Source: Treponema sp.
GTDB taxonomy: Bacteria; Spirochaetota; Spirochaetia; Treponematales; Treponemataceae
Direction of reading: 5' to 3'
Length of the DNA: 64,000 bases
Assembly: GCA_017651065.1 (NCBI GenBank)
Contig: JAGCDP010000055.1
Location: forward strand, 1-64,000
The notes under the pieces: generated by a model
Seen by the model: only the letters and a program-made list of their open reading frames with translations
What the model was told of the DNA's origin: nothing
Databases searched by the model: none
Part shown: piece after piece, positions 16,825 through 25,818 of the stretch
How positions within the stretch are numbered: the first letter of the stretch is position 1
Layout: each line of letters begins with the position of its first letter
Translations under genes and position numbers: made by a program

Positions 16825-18231
16825 ATGGACTTTCAGAAATTTGTTGATACTTTTACAACAGCCACTTGCGTAATCTCGGTAGAAAAGTTACCAGATAATG
16901 ACTATGGTGAAATTAGAATTGTAACTGGTAATAAAGCATATGTAGATTCCATAGAGCAGGTTGGTGAAGGCCCTCGTCTGATGCTTAATAAATTCGTTCC
17001 TAACAGCGAATATCAGAATTACTTTCCTAAAGATTTAAATTTTGAAGATTTTTGTTATAAAAGCGCAATCCTTAAACAGCCGCAGCATTCTTATGTTCAT
17101 CCGGACCGTTTTGATTTCTGGTTTGATTTGTTTTCTTTGCCGCTTGAATCAGATGATGAAAAGCTTGCATATTGTACTTATACGCAGGTAGTCTCACATA
17201 AGCCTAACACAGAAAAAATGTCTAACCTTTCTTATGACACTTCTTCAGATGTTTTGAGTGCTTGTCTTAAACTTAAAAGCTCTGATGATTTTAATACGGC
17301 AGTAAAAGATCTTGTTCAGCGACTCCGCGAAATTTGTGATTCACAATACTGCTGCATTATGCTCATGAACATTCAGGACCGTACCTGCCATCTTTTGGGT
17401 GAAAGTTTTTCTGAAGATGAAGAATTTAATGAAAACGATGACTGGATGGACGGACACTTTTTTGATGTTGCCGAAACCTGGGAAGATTTGATTGGCGGAA
17501 GTAACTGCCTCATTATAAAAAACAAGGCCGACTGGGATTATTTACAGGAACGAAACAAGCCCTGGTGTGACGAACTTATTTATACCGGCGTAAAAACTAT
17601 GGTTTTGTTCCCTCTTAGAAAAAACGGAAATCTTTTAGGTTATATCTGGGCAACAAACTTTACTCCAGAAAATGCAGGACGAATTAAAGAGATTCTTGAA
17701 TTGTCTTCTCTCTTTATTTCTGCAGAAATTTCAAATCATCTGCTTTTTGATCGTCTTAAGGTTTTAAGTACAATTGACTCTCTTACCGGTGTAATGAACC
17801 GAAACGAAATGAATAACCGCGTAGACGAAATTGCAGGTAACCCGGAACTTGGCGATAAATCTGTTGGAATTATTTTTATAGATTTGAACGGATTGAAACG
17901 AACAAACGACGAGCGCGGACATCTTGCGGGAGACATACTCCTAAAAGAAGCAGCCTCTATTCTTAAAAATCTTTTTGGACAGGATGAAATATATCGTGCA
18001 GGTGGAGACGAGTTCATGGTATTAAGCTTTGGCACTACAGAAGAAGCGCTCAATAAAAAAATAGCTGAACTTCGTAAGCAGGTAGAGCTTAGTGATACAG
18101 TTTCCTTTGCAATAGGCTCTTTCTTTGACCCTAACAGCAACAACATTCTTTCTGCCATGACAAAGGCCGACAAGAGAATGTACGACGATAAAGAGCTTTA
18201 CTACGCAGAGCATCCCGAAAAGAAACGCTGA
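16825..18231 (+). CDS. GAF-GGDEF diguanylate cyclase
   Basis: 468 residues. The N-terminal 130 residues are unassigned and PAS-like. A GAF-like sensor follows (about 150-305), then a GGDEF domain (about 320-465) with STIDSLTGVMNRNEM at its start, the DLNGLKRTND substrate region and an intact active site AGGDEF (residues 392-397). It should make cyclic di-GMP from two GTP. The product-inhibition RxxD site five residues before GGDEF is absent. It is soluble. AGAAGGG precedes the ATG. The PP2C phosphatase gene follows after 20 bases, so the two may form an operon; an HD-GYP phosphodiesterase is encoded at the far end of the window. Confidence 0.92.
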   Translation: MDFQKFVDTFTTATCVISVEKLPDNDYGEIRIVTGNKAYVDSIEQVGEGPRLMLNKFVPNSEYQNYFPKDLNFEDFCYKSAILKQPQHSYVHPDRFDFWFDLFSLPLESDDEKLAYCTYTQVVSHKPNTEKMSNLSYDTSSDVLSACLKLKSSDDFNTAVKDLVQRLREICDSQYCCIMLMNIQDRTCHLLGESFSEDEEFNENDDWMDGHFFDVAETWEDLIGGSNCLIIKNKADWDYLQERNKPWCDELIYTGVKTMVLFPLRKNGNLLGYIWATNFTPENAGRIKEILELSSLFISAEISNHLLFDRLKVLSTIDSLTGVMNRNEMNNRVDEIAGNPELGDKSVGIIFIDLNGLKRTNDERGHLAGDILLKEAASILKNLFGQDEIYRAGGDEFMVLSFGTTEEALNKKIAELRKQVELSDTVSFAIGSFFDPNSNNILSAMTKADKRMYDDKELYYAEHPEKKR

Positions 18232-18251
18232 AACCAGCCGGATTTTATTTA

Positions 18252-19856
18252 ATGAAGCATAAGCCTGGAAAACTTCCAATCATCACAAAACGAATTATCC
18301 TTAATGTTTTTATTGCAGGAACGCTGCTGTGCGGAACTCTCTTTGCAGTAGGAGTTTGGAGTTTTTCAAAAGAATTCACAACACAATACGACGCTTCTAT
18401 AAGAGCAATTTCTGCCGCCGCGTGTGAATGTCTTCCTGTCGAAAAGCTTTCGTATTATGCAGAATCAAAGCAAAAGGACGAAGAATATATTGCCTGCCAG
18501 AAAATCCTTCAGGACTTTGTAGACAAATTTGAGTTGAATCTTCTTTATGTTTCTATTGTTGAGCCGCCGGATTACATTCACATTACTTATGTTTTTAATC
18601 AGGTTAATAAAGACGGCAGACTTAATGAATACCCGCTTGGGTATGAAGAAGATTATATAAACGAGCATTATAATTCTTCTGTAAAACGTGTTTATGAAAA
18701 CGGCGAAACTATTGTACGTCATACTGTAAATGTAAGAAGCGGGTCGCACATAACTGCAAATGTTCCTGTTTATGATTCTACAGGAAAAGTTATTGCCGTT
18801 GTGGGCGCTCAAAAAAGTATTCAGGAATATGTAAATGCCCGAAGGTCTTATATCCGCTTTGTTCTGATTATTTCAATTTTCTTTGCGCTTTTGTTTGCAA
18901 TTTTCTTTGGTTCATATTTCAACAACACAATAATCAGCCCGATTATGAAGATTACAAAAGAGACTGATCATTTTGCTTCGTGGGGCGGTAAACCTTCTGA
19001 CACGCTTCTGGAAATTACAAACAAGGATGAAATTGGTATTCTTGCTCATTCTGTACGTCAGATGGAATATGATATTTATAAGGGAATTGAAGAGCTTACA
19101 AAGGTTACCGCAGAAAAAGAACGTATAAATACAGAACTTGATCTTGCAGCAAAAATTCAGACTGCTGTTTTGCGTAAAGGGTACCCTGCTTTTCCAGAAC
19201 GTAAGGATTTTGATTTGTTTGCAACTATGAACCCTGCAAAGGAAGTTGGCGGCGACTTATATGATTATCAGCTTTTGGAAGGAGATAAACTTCTGCTTGT
19301 TGTAGGTGATGTTTCAGGAAAAGGTATTCCTGCAGCACTTTATATGATGATTGCACTTACACTCATTTCTTCTTATGCACAGCAGGGCCATTCACCAAAA
19401 GATATTCTTGAATACGTAAACAATCATCTTTGCTACGGAAACACAACAGGCACTTTTGTTACATGCTGGCTTGGAATAATTGATCTTAAAACACGAAAGC
19501 TCTGCTTTGTAAATGCAGGTCATCCGGCTCCTGTGATTTTTAATGACGGTAAATATTCTTATCTTGAAGAAAAACCTGATCTTTTCCTTGGCGCAATGGA
19601 AGATGTTCCTTATACAGAGCATTCGGTTAAACTTAAAAAGGGCGACAGTATTTTTATATTCACAGATGGTGTTACAGAAGCAACAAACAAGGAAGAAGAA
19701 CTTTTTGGAGAAGAACGACTGCTTGAAAAAATGGGTAATACTACAGACAAGACAGCACCGCAGACTCTTGAATATATTAAAGCTCAGATAGACAGTTTTG
19801 TTGGAGACGCACCACAATTTGATGATACAACTATGCTGCAGCTCCAGTTACTCTAA
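18252..19856 (+). CDS. Membrane-bound PP2C (SpoIIE/RsbU-type) serine phosphatase with HAMP domain
   Basis: 534 residues. Two membrane spans (about 14-37 and 197-219) enclose a periplasmic sensor domain of Cache type. A HAMP linker (about 220-275), a coiled segment, and a SpoIIE-like PP2C domain (about 300-534) follow, with MNPAKEVGGDLYDYQLL, VGDVSGKGIPAALYM, NAGHPAPVIF and FTDGVTEATN holding the metal-binding Asp residues. Such proteins dephosphorylate anti-sigma-factor antagonists in response to external signals. No partner STAS or anti-sigma gene is adjacent. The 3' end overlaps the convergent P-type ATPase gene by 26 bases. Confidence 0.9.
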   Translation: MKHKPGKLPIITKRIILNVFIAGTLLCGTLFAVGVWSFSKEFTTQYDASIRAISAAACECLPVEKLSYYAESKQKDEEYIACQKILQDFVDKFELNLLYVSIVEPPDYIHITYVFNQVNKDGRLNEYPLGYEEDYINEHYNSSVKRVYENGETIVRHTVNVRSGSHITANVPVYDSTGKVIAVVGAQKSIQEYVNARRSYIRFVLIISIFFALLFAIFFGSYFNNTIISPIMKITKETDHFASWGGKPSDTLLEITNKDEIGILAHSVRQMEYDIYKGIEELTKVTAEKERINTELDLAAKIQTAVLRKGYPAFPERKDFDLFATMNPAKEVGGDLYDYQLLEGDKLLLVVGDVSGKGIPAALYMMIALTLISSYAQQGHSPKDILEYVNNHLCYGNTTGTFVTCWLGIIDLKTRKLCFVNAGHPAPVIFNDGKYSYLEEKPDLFLGAMEDVPYTEHSVKLKKGDSIFIFTDGVTEATNKEEELFGEERLLEKMGNTTDKTAPQTLEYIKAQIDSFVGDAPQFDDTTMLQLQLL

Positions 19857-21762
19857 GCGCACGGATTGCATTAAGAATGGCAAGCACCATTACACCTACG
19901 TCTGCAAAAATGGCAAGCCACATGTTGGCAATTCCAAGTGCTCCTAAAGCAAGGCAGGCAAACTTTATAATAAGTGCAAACCAGATATTCTGATAAACAA
20001 TTCCAATACATTTGCGGCTTATTTTGATTGCTTTTGAAATTTTAAGAGGGTCGTCGTCCATAAGAACTACGTCTGCGGCTTCTATGGCTGCATCCGAACC
20101 CATGGCTCCCATTGCAATTCCAATGTCTGCACGAGAAAGAACCGGCGCATCGTTTATACCGTCGCCTACAAATGCAAGAACAGAATTTGGTTTTTTGTTT
20201 GCAAGGAGTTTTTCTACCTGGGCGACCTTATCTGCCGGGAGCAGCTCGCTGTGTACCTCGTCCATTCCAAGCTCTGATGCAACGCTTTGTGCTACAGACT
20301 TGATGTCGCCTGTGAGCATTACAGTTTTTTCTACGCCAGATTTTTTAAGCTCATTAATTGCAATTCGTGAGTTTGGTTTTGGAACATCAGAAATTACAAT
20401 GTGGCCGGCATATTCGTTGTCTATTGCAATGTGAATAATTGTTCCAACCTTGTGACATTCACAGTATTTAATACCAAGCTTTTCCATGAGCTTTGCGTTT
20501 CCTACTGCAATTGATTTTCCGTCTACTGTAGCTGTAATTCCGTGTCCGCTTATTTCTTCTATGTTACTTACGCGTGAACGGTCAATATCCTGGCCATGAG
20601 CTGTGAGCAGGCTTTTGCTTATTGGATGCGATGAAGCGCTTTCTGCAAGTGCTGCGTATTCCAGAAGCTTTTTGTTTTCCATTATGTTGTGATGAACACC
20701 TGTAACTTCAAATACACCTTTTGTGAGTGTTCCTGTTTTGTCAAATACGATTATTTTTGCTTTGGAAAGTGTTTCAAGATAGTTTGAACCTTTTATAAGA
20801 ATACCTGCTTTTGAAGCACCGCCAAGCCCCGCAAAAAAACTGAGCGGAATGCTTATTACAAGCGCACAAGGACAGCTTATTACAAGGAAAGTGAGCGCTC
20901 TGTAAACCCATGTGTGCCAGTCGCCAGAGGCCTGCAAAATTAACATGCGTACAAGCGGCGGAAGAACTGCAAGGGCAAAAGCACTGTAAACAACTGCAGG
21001 TGTGTATATACGAGCAAACTTGGAAATAAACTCTTCTGATTTTGATTTTCGTGAGCTGGCATTTTCTACAAGCTCCAGGATTTTTGAAACTGTCGATTCG
21101 CCAAAAGCCTTTGTTGTTTTTACTTTGATTACACCTGTAAGATTTATGCTTCCACTTATTATTTCATCATTCTGGCGGACTTCACGAGGAAGACTTTCTC
21201 CTGTGAGAGCGCTTGTATTTAAAGTTGAACTGCCTTCTACTATTATTCCATCAATCGGAACTTTTTCTCCAGGCTGGATTACTATGATTGTGCCGACCTC
21301 TACTGTATCTGGACTTACCTGCTCAAGCTTGCCGTCTTTTTCGATGTTTGCGTAATCGGGGCGGATATCCATAAGACTTGCAATGTTCTGGCGGCTTTTT
21401 CCGACTGCATAACTTTGGAAAAACTCACCTATCTGATAAAAAAGCATAACGAAAATTGCTTCGTTGTAGTCTGCAGAACGTTCATAAATTGCAAGTGCAA
21501 AAGCTCCAAGTGTTGCAACTGCCATCAAAAAGTTTTCATCAAAAAGTCGGCGGTTCAAAATGCCCTTAAAGGCTTTTTTTAGAATGTCGCCGCCTATTAC
21601 AATGTAGATTGCAAGGTAAAGTACGGCCAGCGGAATGCCATAAAGGATTTTTGAGAAAGGAGTTCCGCCAATTACAACAAGTCTTGAAAGAATATTTACA
21701 AGTATAAGACCTGCCGTGGCTATGATGATACGTCTCAGAGCTTTTTTCTGCTTTTTGGTCAT
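19831..21762 (-). CDS. Heavy-metal P1B-type ATPase (Zn/Cd/Pb-exporting type)
   Basis: 643 residues. It has the transport motif SCPCALVIS (Cys297 and Cys299), the actuator loop TGES (187-190), the phosphorylation site DKTGTLT (Asp341), the SSHPIS motif of P1B pumps, GDGINDAP and eight predicted membrane spans. CPC with the ISIPLSFF and late GxxMWLAIFADVG region fits the ZntA/CadA group rather than CopA. It pumps divalent metal out of the cytoplasm. It has no N-terminal HMA domain; instead a separate HMA peptide is encoded 13 bases upstream. The regulator is divergent. Confidence 0.9.
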   Translation of the reverse strand: MTKKQKKALRRIIIATAGLILVNILSRLVVIGGTPFSKILYGIPLAVLYLAIYIVIGGDILKKAFKGILNRRLFDENFLMAVATLGAFALAIYERSADYNEAIFVMLFYQIGEFFQSYAVGKSRQNIASLMDIRPDYANIEKDGKLEQVSPDTVEVGTIIVIQPGEKVPIDGIIVEGSSTLNTSALTGESLPREVRQNDEIISGSINLTGVIKVKTTKAFGESTVSKILELVENASSRKSKSEEFISKFARIYTPAVVYSAFALAVLPPLVRMLILQASGDWHTWVYRALTFLVISCPCALVISIPLSFFAGLGGASKAGILIKGSNYLETLSKAKIIVFDKTGTLTKGVFEVTGVHHNIMENKKLLEYAALAESASSHPISKSLLTAHGQDIDRSRVSNIEEISGHGITATVDGKSIAVGNAKLMEKLGIKYCECHKVGTIIHIAIDNEYAGHIVISDVPKPNSRIAINELKKSGVEKTVMLTGDIKSVAQSVASELGMDEVHSELLPADKVAQVEKLLANKKPNSVLAFVGDGINDAPVLSRADIGIAMGAMGSDAAIEAADVVLMDDDPLKISKAIKISRKCIGIVYQNIWFALIIKFACLALGALGIANMWLAIFADVGVMVLAILNAIRALRVTGAAA

Positions 21763-21775
21763 TCCTTCACCTTAT

Positions 21776-21994
21776 TTACAATTCAATCTCGCAGTCCGGT
21801 TCAACCTTTTTACAGGCCTTCAAAACTGCCTTCATTACTGCTTTTTCATCTGCGCCTTCTGCAAACTCAACTTCCATTTTCTGAGTCATAAAGTTTACAA
21901 CAGCACCGGCAACACCTTCTGTCTTTTTAGTTGCCTCTTCCATAAGGTTAGCGCAGTTTGCACAGTCTACTTCTATAGTGTATGCTTTTTTCAT
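21776..21994 (-). CDS. Stand-alone HMA metal-binding protein
   Basis: 72 residues with the ferredoxin-like HMA pattern. The metal site is VDCANCAN, so the two Cys are at residues 10 and 13, as in the N-terminal domains of ZntA-like ATPases. It ends CEIEL. It probably hands metal to the ATPase encoded 13 bases downstream; together they equal one ordinary ZntA chain cut in two. GGGAG lies six bases before the ATG. A GTCATTG palindrome sits in its 5' leader. Confidence 0.88.
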   Translation of the reverse strand: MKKAYTIEVDCANCANLMEEATKKTEGVAGAVVNFMTQKMEVEFAEGADEKAVMKAVLKACKKVEPDCEIEL

Positions 21995-22007
21995 ATGTTA
22001 CTCCCAT

Positions 22008-22034
22008 GTCATTGTCGGGCTTGACCCGACAATC
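22008..22034. repeat. GTCATTGTCGGGCTTGACCC-type palindrome
   Basis: Self-complementary hairpin (GATTGTCGGGTCAAG on the other strand), in the leader between the metal operator and the HMA gene. Same family as 11156-11211 and 45514-45540. Confidence 0.85.
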
Positions 22035-22044
22035 TATCTTATCA

Positions 22045-22062
22045 ATTAAACGCTTGTTTAAT
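22045..22062. promoter_or_regulatory. Probable ArsR/SmtB-type operator
   Basis: A perfect palindrome ATTAAAC-GCTT-GTTTAAT lies between the divergent metal ATPase and regulator genes. It overlaps the -35 box of the regulator (22054-22059). Its size and place fit metal-responsive ArsR-family operators. Binding itself is inferred. Confidence 0.6.
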
Positions 22063-22081
22063 CCTAAGAATACTATATAAT
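22054..22081 (+). promoter_or_regulatory. Promoter of the ArsR-AraC regulator gene
   Basis: TTGTTT (22054-22059), 16-base spacer, TATAAT (22076-22081). It leaves an A/T-rich leader of about 90 nt before the ATG at 22178. Confidence 0.55.
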
Positions 22082-22177
22082 TAGAAGCGTAAATTCACAA
22101 GTTTTTTGCTAAAAGTATTTCTTTTTGGACTAAAAAAATGTCTTTTTGGCAAAAAATCAGGCTGTGTGGAGGCAAAA

Positions 22178-22912
22178 ATGGAAACAAAACACATACATAA
22201 TCACAAAGAATACTTTAAGGTAGATTTTTTGAAGAATCAGATAAGCCGCCAGGACGATTTTGGCACTGTTGCAGATATTTTTGCCCTGCTTGCAGACCCA
22301 ACACGATTGAAAATATTCTGGCTGCTCTGCCATTCCAAGGAATGTGTAATTAATATTGCCCAGATTCTTAAAATGACAAATCCTGCAGTTTCACATCATC
22401 TTAAAATATTACGCGAAGCCGGCCTTATAGAAAGCTACCGCGATGAACGTGAAGTTTTTTATACAGTTTCTACAGGTGCAAAAAGTCAGGCACTTCATTC
22501 AATTATAGAAAAGCTTATGTCCATCAACTGTCCGGATTTTGACAACCGCCACGAACAAATAAATGAAAATTCAGATTACTTGGAAAATCAGGTTGGAAAA
22601 ATAAAAAAGGTTCACGACTACCTTACACAAAATCTTTCTAAGCGAATTACAATAGAAGAGCTTTCAAAACAGTTTGCAATGAATCCTACAACGCTCAAAA
22701 CTGTTTTCAAGGATGTTTATGGAAATTCTCTTGCTGCCCATATAAAAGAACACCGCATGGAAAAAGCCGCTGAGCTTCTTGTACAATCCCAGCTTCCTAT
22801 AAATCAAATTGCACAGGAAGTGGGATATGAAAGCCAGAGCAAATTCAGTGCGGTGTTTAAAGACTTCTATAAGTGTTCACCTATGGAATACAAAAAGAAG
22901 CACTCTAGTTAG
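22178..22912 (+). CDS. ArsR-AraC fusion transcriptional regulator
   Basis: 244 residues; the start at 22178 has GGAGG five bases upstream. Residues about 30-110 are an ArsR/SmtB winged helix (LLADPTRLKIFWLLCHSKECVIN broken at the helix, with MTNPAVSHHLKILREAGLI as recognition helix). Residues about 145-242 are an AraC/XylS DNA-binding domain with two helix-turn-helix motifs (ITIEELSKQFAMNPTTLKTVF and INQIAQEVGYESQSKFSAVF, each at its usual place). Likely metal ligands are in an N-terminal His-rich stretch (HIHNH) and Cys residues. It is divergent from the metal ATPase, so it is probably its metal-sensing repressor or activator. One chain with two DNA-binding domains is unusual. Confidence 0.85.
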   Translation: METKHIHNHKEYFKVDFLKNQISRQDDFGTVADIFALLADPTRLKIFWLLCHSKECVINIAQILKMTNPAVSHHLKILREAGLIESYRDEREVFYTVSTGAKSQALHSIIEKLMSINCPDFDNRHEQINENSDYLENQVGKIKKVHDYLTQNLSKRITIEELSKQFAMNPTTLKTVFKDVYGNSLAAHIKEHRMEKAAELLVQSQLPINQIAQEVGYESQSKFSAVFKDFYKCSPMEYKKKHSS

Positions 22913-23402
22913 CGTAATCGTTGCCGTTGAATTCGGCTTTTGTGTTTGTTGCCCATACTTTCTTTATGTAGCAGTCAACACCTTCTACTCTTATGTCGCC
23001 GTCGAACAAGCCGGAAGCTATACAAATAAAACTCAGAGTATTGTCATTTATAAGCGCCTGAAAAAGTATTGGTTCAGCAGGTACAGGGCCTATAAATTGA
23101 GCAACCATTTTTTCTTCGCCCCAGCTGTCAATGCTGATATATCCGTCTACGCAGTTTGGAGAATACAATTCAATATTTAAGTATTTGTAGCCTTCAAGAT
23201 CTACAGAACCAAATTTAAGACTTGGCCATTCTGTAATAGATGTTGTAAGCTTAAAGCCTTCCGGATCTTCTGATTCAAAAATCACCTTGTCCACAGAAGG
23301 ATCATTTTTGATTTTTTCCGGTTTGCCTGTACTTGCACAACTTGCCAGAAAACAAACAAATAAAGTAAGCATTGTGATTTTCAAAAGAATTTTCTTAAGC
23401 AT
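22905..23402 (-). CDS. Small lipoprotein of unknown function
   Basis: 165 residues. It has a lipoprotein signal (KKILLKITMLTLFVCFLASC, lipobox LASC with Cys21). The mature part is short and probably all-beta, without a family I recognise. GAGG lies before the ATG. It converges on the regulator gene, overlapping it by eight bases. It should be anchored at a membrane facing the periplasm or surface. Confidence 0.7.
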   Translation of the reverse strand: MLKKILLKITMLTLFVCFLASCASTGKPEKIKNDPSVDKVIFESEDPEGFKLTTSITEWPSLKFGSVDLEGYKYLNIELYSPNCVDGYISIDSWGEEKMVAQFIGPVPAEPILFQALINDNTLSFICIASGLFDGDIRVEGVDCYIKKVWATNTKAEFNGNDYAN

Positions 23403-23505
23403 ATAATTACCTCGTTTTTCAATTATAGCACTGATATTGATTGTTTTAAATAAAAAAAACTTCTATAATAGGATATTCAAACTTATTCAAAGGAAATTTG
23501 TCAAA

Positions 23506-25215
23506 ATGCCAAAAATTGAATGTAACGAAAAACTGTTTTTTGAAGCTATTGGAAAAAAATATACTTATGATGTTCTGGAAGATTTGCTTCCATGCGCTAA
23601 GGCCGAGCTTGATGAAAAGCCAGATATGAGCCAGAGCGAAGATGAACGCGTTGTAAAAATTGAATTGAATGATACAAACCGCCCTGACCTTTGGTCTACA
23701 AATGGTGTTGCACGCCAGATTAAACTCCACGAAGGCGGAAAAACTGTTGATTATATGAAGCTCATGAGCAATCACGGAAACAACGATTACGGTGAGCGTA
23801 TTGTAGAAGTTGACCCAGAGCTTAAGGATGTTCGTCCTTACATGGTTGCCTTTATGATTACAGGTAAGGCAATTGATGACCCAATGCTCAAAGATATTAT
23901 CCAGACACAGGAGAAACTCTGCTGGAACTTTGGCCGCAAGCGTAAGACAATTTCTATGGGTGTTTACCGCATTGACCAGATTAAGTTCCCTGTAAAATAT
24001 CATGCAGTTGACCCTGACAAAACTTCATTCGTACCACTTCAGTGCGAAGCTCCTATGACATGTCGCCAGATTCTTACAGATCATCCAAAGGGAAAAGACT
24101 TCGGCTGGATTTTGCAGGACATGAAAAAGTTCCCTCTTTTGAGCGATGCAAAGGATGAAGTTCTTTCTATGGCTCCAATCATCAATAGTGCAACACTTGG
24201 TGCTGTTCAGGTTGGCGACAAAGACCTTATGGTTGAGCTTACAGGTGACAATATTGAAAACCTGATTTTGTCTGCAAACATTGTTGCATGTGACTTTGCA
24301 GATCAGGGATACGAAATCAAACCTATTCTTGTAAAGCATCCATATGACACAGGCCTTGGAAAAGACATCATGGTTCCTTACTACTTCCAGCCTACAACAA
24401 AGACAACACTTGGTGCTGTAAACAAGCTTCTTGGAAGCGACTTTGATATGCCAAAAGTTGTTGATGCCCTTACACGCATGGGTAACACAGTAGAAACAAA
24501 CGGCGAAGAAATTACTCTTAGCCCAGCCCCATACCGCAACGACTTCCTTCACGAAGTAGATATTATCGAAGATGTAATGATTGGCTGCAATGTAAGCGCA
24601 TTTGAGCCAAGAACTCCTCAGGATTTCACAGTTGGACGCCTTTTGCCACTTACAGAGTTCAGCCGCAAAGCAAAAACTTTGATGGTTGGACTTGGATATC
24701 AGGAAATGATCTTCAATTATGTTGGTTCTAAAAAGGACTACGTAGATAATATGCTTATTGACGGTTCAAAAGTAATCGAAATTGCAAACCCAATGAGCGA
24801 AAACTACCAGTTTATCCGCCCGGAAATCCTTTCTTCACTTTGCCGCGCCGAAGCAGGAAGTGCCAACGCAATGTATCCACATAAGATTTTCGAAATTGGT
24901 AAGGTTGCTTATCTTAAAGACGACGAAAACACTGGTACAATCACACGCCAGCACTTAGGCTTTTTAACAGCTGCTGCAAACGCTAACTTCAACACATTGG
25001 CCAGCGAAGTTTCAAGCTTAGTATACTTCCTTGACCATGAATACACAGTTGTAGAAAGCGACGACCCACGCTTTATTCCAGGACGTCAGGCAGCACTTAT
25101 GGTAAACGGAAAGCAGGCCGGTGTATTTGGTGAGCTCCACCCACAGGTTTTGGAAAACTGGGGAATCACAACTCCTTGTGTAGCCGGTGAGCTTGACCTT
25201 GAAGAGTTGATATAG
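23506..25215 (+). CDS. pheT: Phenylalanine-tRNA ligase beta subunit, archaeal/spirochaetal type
   Basis: 569 residues from the ATG at 23506, chosen by AAAGGA nine bases upstream and a TATAAT box at 23463-23468. It is much shorter than the roughly 800-residue usual bacterial PheT: the N-terminal tRNA-binding EMAP-like insert and the C-terminal B8 domain are missing. It starts MPKIECNEKLFF, has the editing B3/B4 region (FNRPDLWST-like motif as NDTNRPDLWSTNGVAR) and the B5 and B6/B7 regions. This is the archaeal/eukaryotic form known in spirochaetes. It pairs with PheS (not in this window) to charge tRNA-Phe. A 2H-family gene starts directly after its stop. Confidence 0.92.
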   Translation: MPKIECNEKLFFEAIGKKYTYDVLEDLLPCAKAELDEKPDMSQSEDERVVKIELNDTNRPDLWSTNGVARQIKLHEGGKTVDYMKLMSNHGNNDYGERIVEVDPELKDVRPYMVAFMITGKAIDDPMLKDIIQTQEKLCWNFGRKRKTISMGVYRIDQIKFPVKYHAVDPDKTSFVPLQCEAPMTCRQILTDHPKGKDFGWILQDMKKFPLLSDAKDEVLSMAPIINSATLGAVQVGDKDLMVELTGDNIENLILSANIVACDFADQGYEIKPILVKHPYDTGLGKDIMVPYYFQPTTKTTLGAVNKLLGSDFDMPKVVDALTRMGNTVETNGEEITLSPAPYRNDFLHEVDIIEDVMIGCNVSAFEPRTPQDFTVGRLLPLTEFSRKAKTLMVGLGYQEMIFNYVGSKKDYVDNMLIDGSKVIEIANPMSENYQFIRPEILSSLCRAEAGSANAMYPHKIFEIGKVAYLKDDENTGTITRQHLGFLTAAANANFNTLASEVSSLVYFLDHEYTVVESDDPRFIPGRQAALMVNGKQAGVFGELHPQVLENWGITTPCVAGELDLEELI

Positions 25216-25818
25216 TTGCCTAAGAATCCTCTATACGACACATACGCAGTAACTCTCTATTTTGATTCTCATACAAACGAATTAATTCTAGAAGCAATGA
25301 AAGATATTGCCGCTGTAACCGGTAATAACTATATGCTGGAAAATTCTGTGCCACCACATCTTTCTCTAGGGTTGTTTCATGCAGAAGAAGAAAAAGCCGG
25401 CGAAATGGAAAAACTGTTTTGTGAGTTTGCAGAAAGTCTTAAGTCGGAGGGCCTAAACCTCTCACTGAACTTCAACGGCCCAGATAACTTTGCAGACAAA
25501 GTAATCTTTTTAAGTGTAAAGTGCGATGAACCACTTATGAAACTAAACCGCGAGCTGCACCAGCTGTTCCTGCCTCACTTTGAAGCCGGTGACAATCGCA
25601 ACTATCTGCCTGAAAACTGGGTACCACATATCGCCCTTGCAGTAAAGCTTGACGCAAAACAATTTGAAAAAGGCTTTGAAGCAGCAAAAAATTTCCCACT
25701 ACCAGGAACTGCAAAAATCACTTCGGCTACGCTGGCAAGATGTAATCCATATAATGAAGTGGTGAAAGTTATAATTTCATTTTTCCATTCTGTTCAAAGT
25801 TGCCATATCTGCATTTAA
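25216..25818 (+). CDS. 2H phosphoesterase superfamily protein (2'-5' RNA ligase-like)
   Basis: 200 residues starting with TTG immediately after the pheT stop, so it is probably translated by coupling. Two HxSx/HxAx motifs, VPPHLSLG near residue 46 and NWVPHIALAV near residue 135, are the paired His of the 2H fold. Relatives act on 2'-5' linkages or cyclic phosphates in RNA; its own substrate is unknown. The last 14 codons overlap the convergent transglutaminase-like gene. The start codon is uncertain. Confidence 0.75.
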   Translation: MPKNPLYDTYAVTLYFDSHTNELILEAMKDIAAVTGNNYMLENSVPPHLSLGLFHAEEEKAGEMEKLFCEFAESLKSEGLNLSLNFNGPDNFADKVIFLSVKCDEPLMKLNRELHQLFLPHFEAGDNRNYLPENWVPHIALAVKLDAKQFEKGFEAAKNFPLPGTAKITSATLARCNPYNEVVKVIISFFHSVQSCHICI

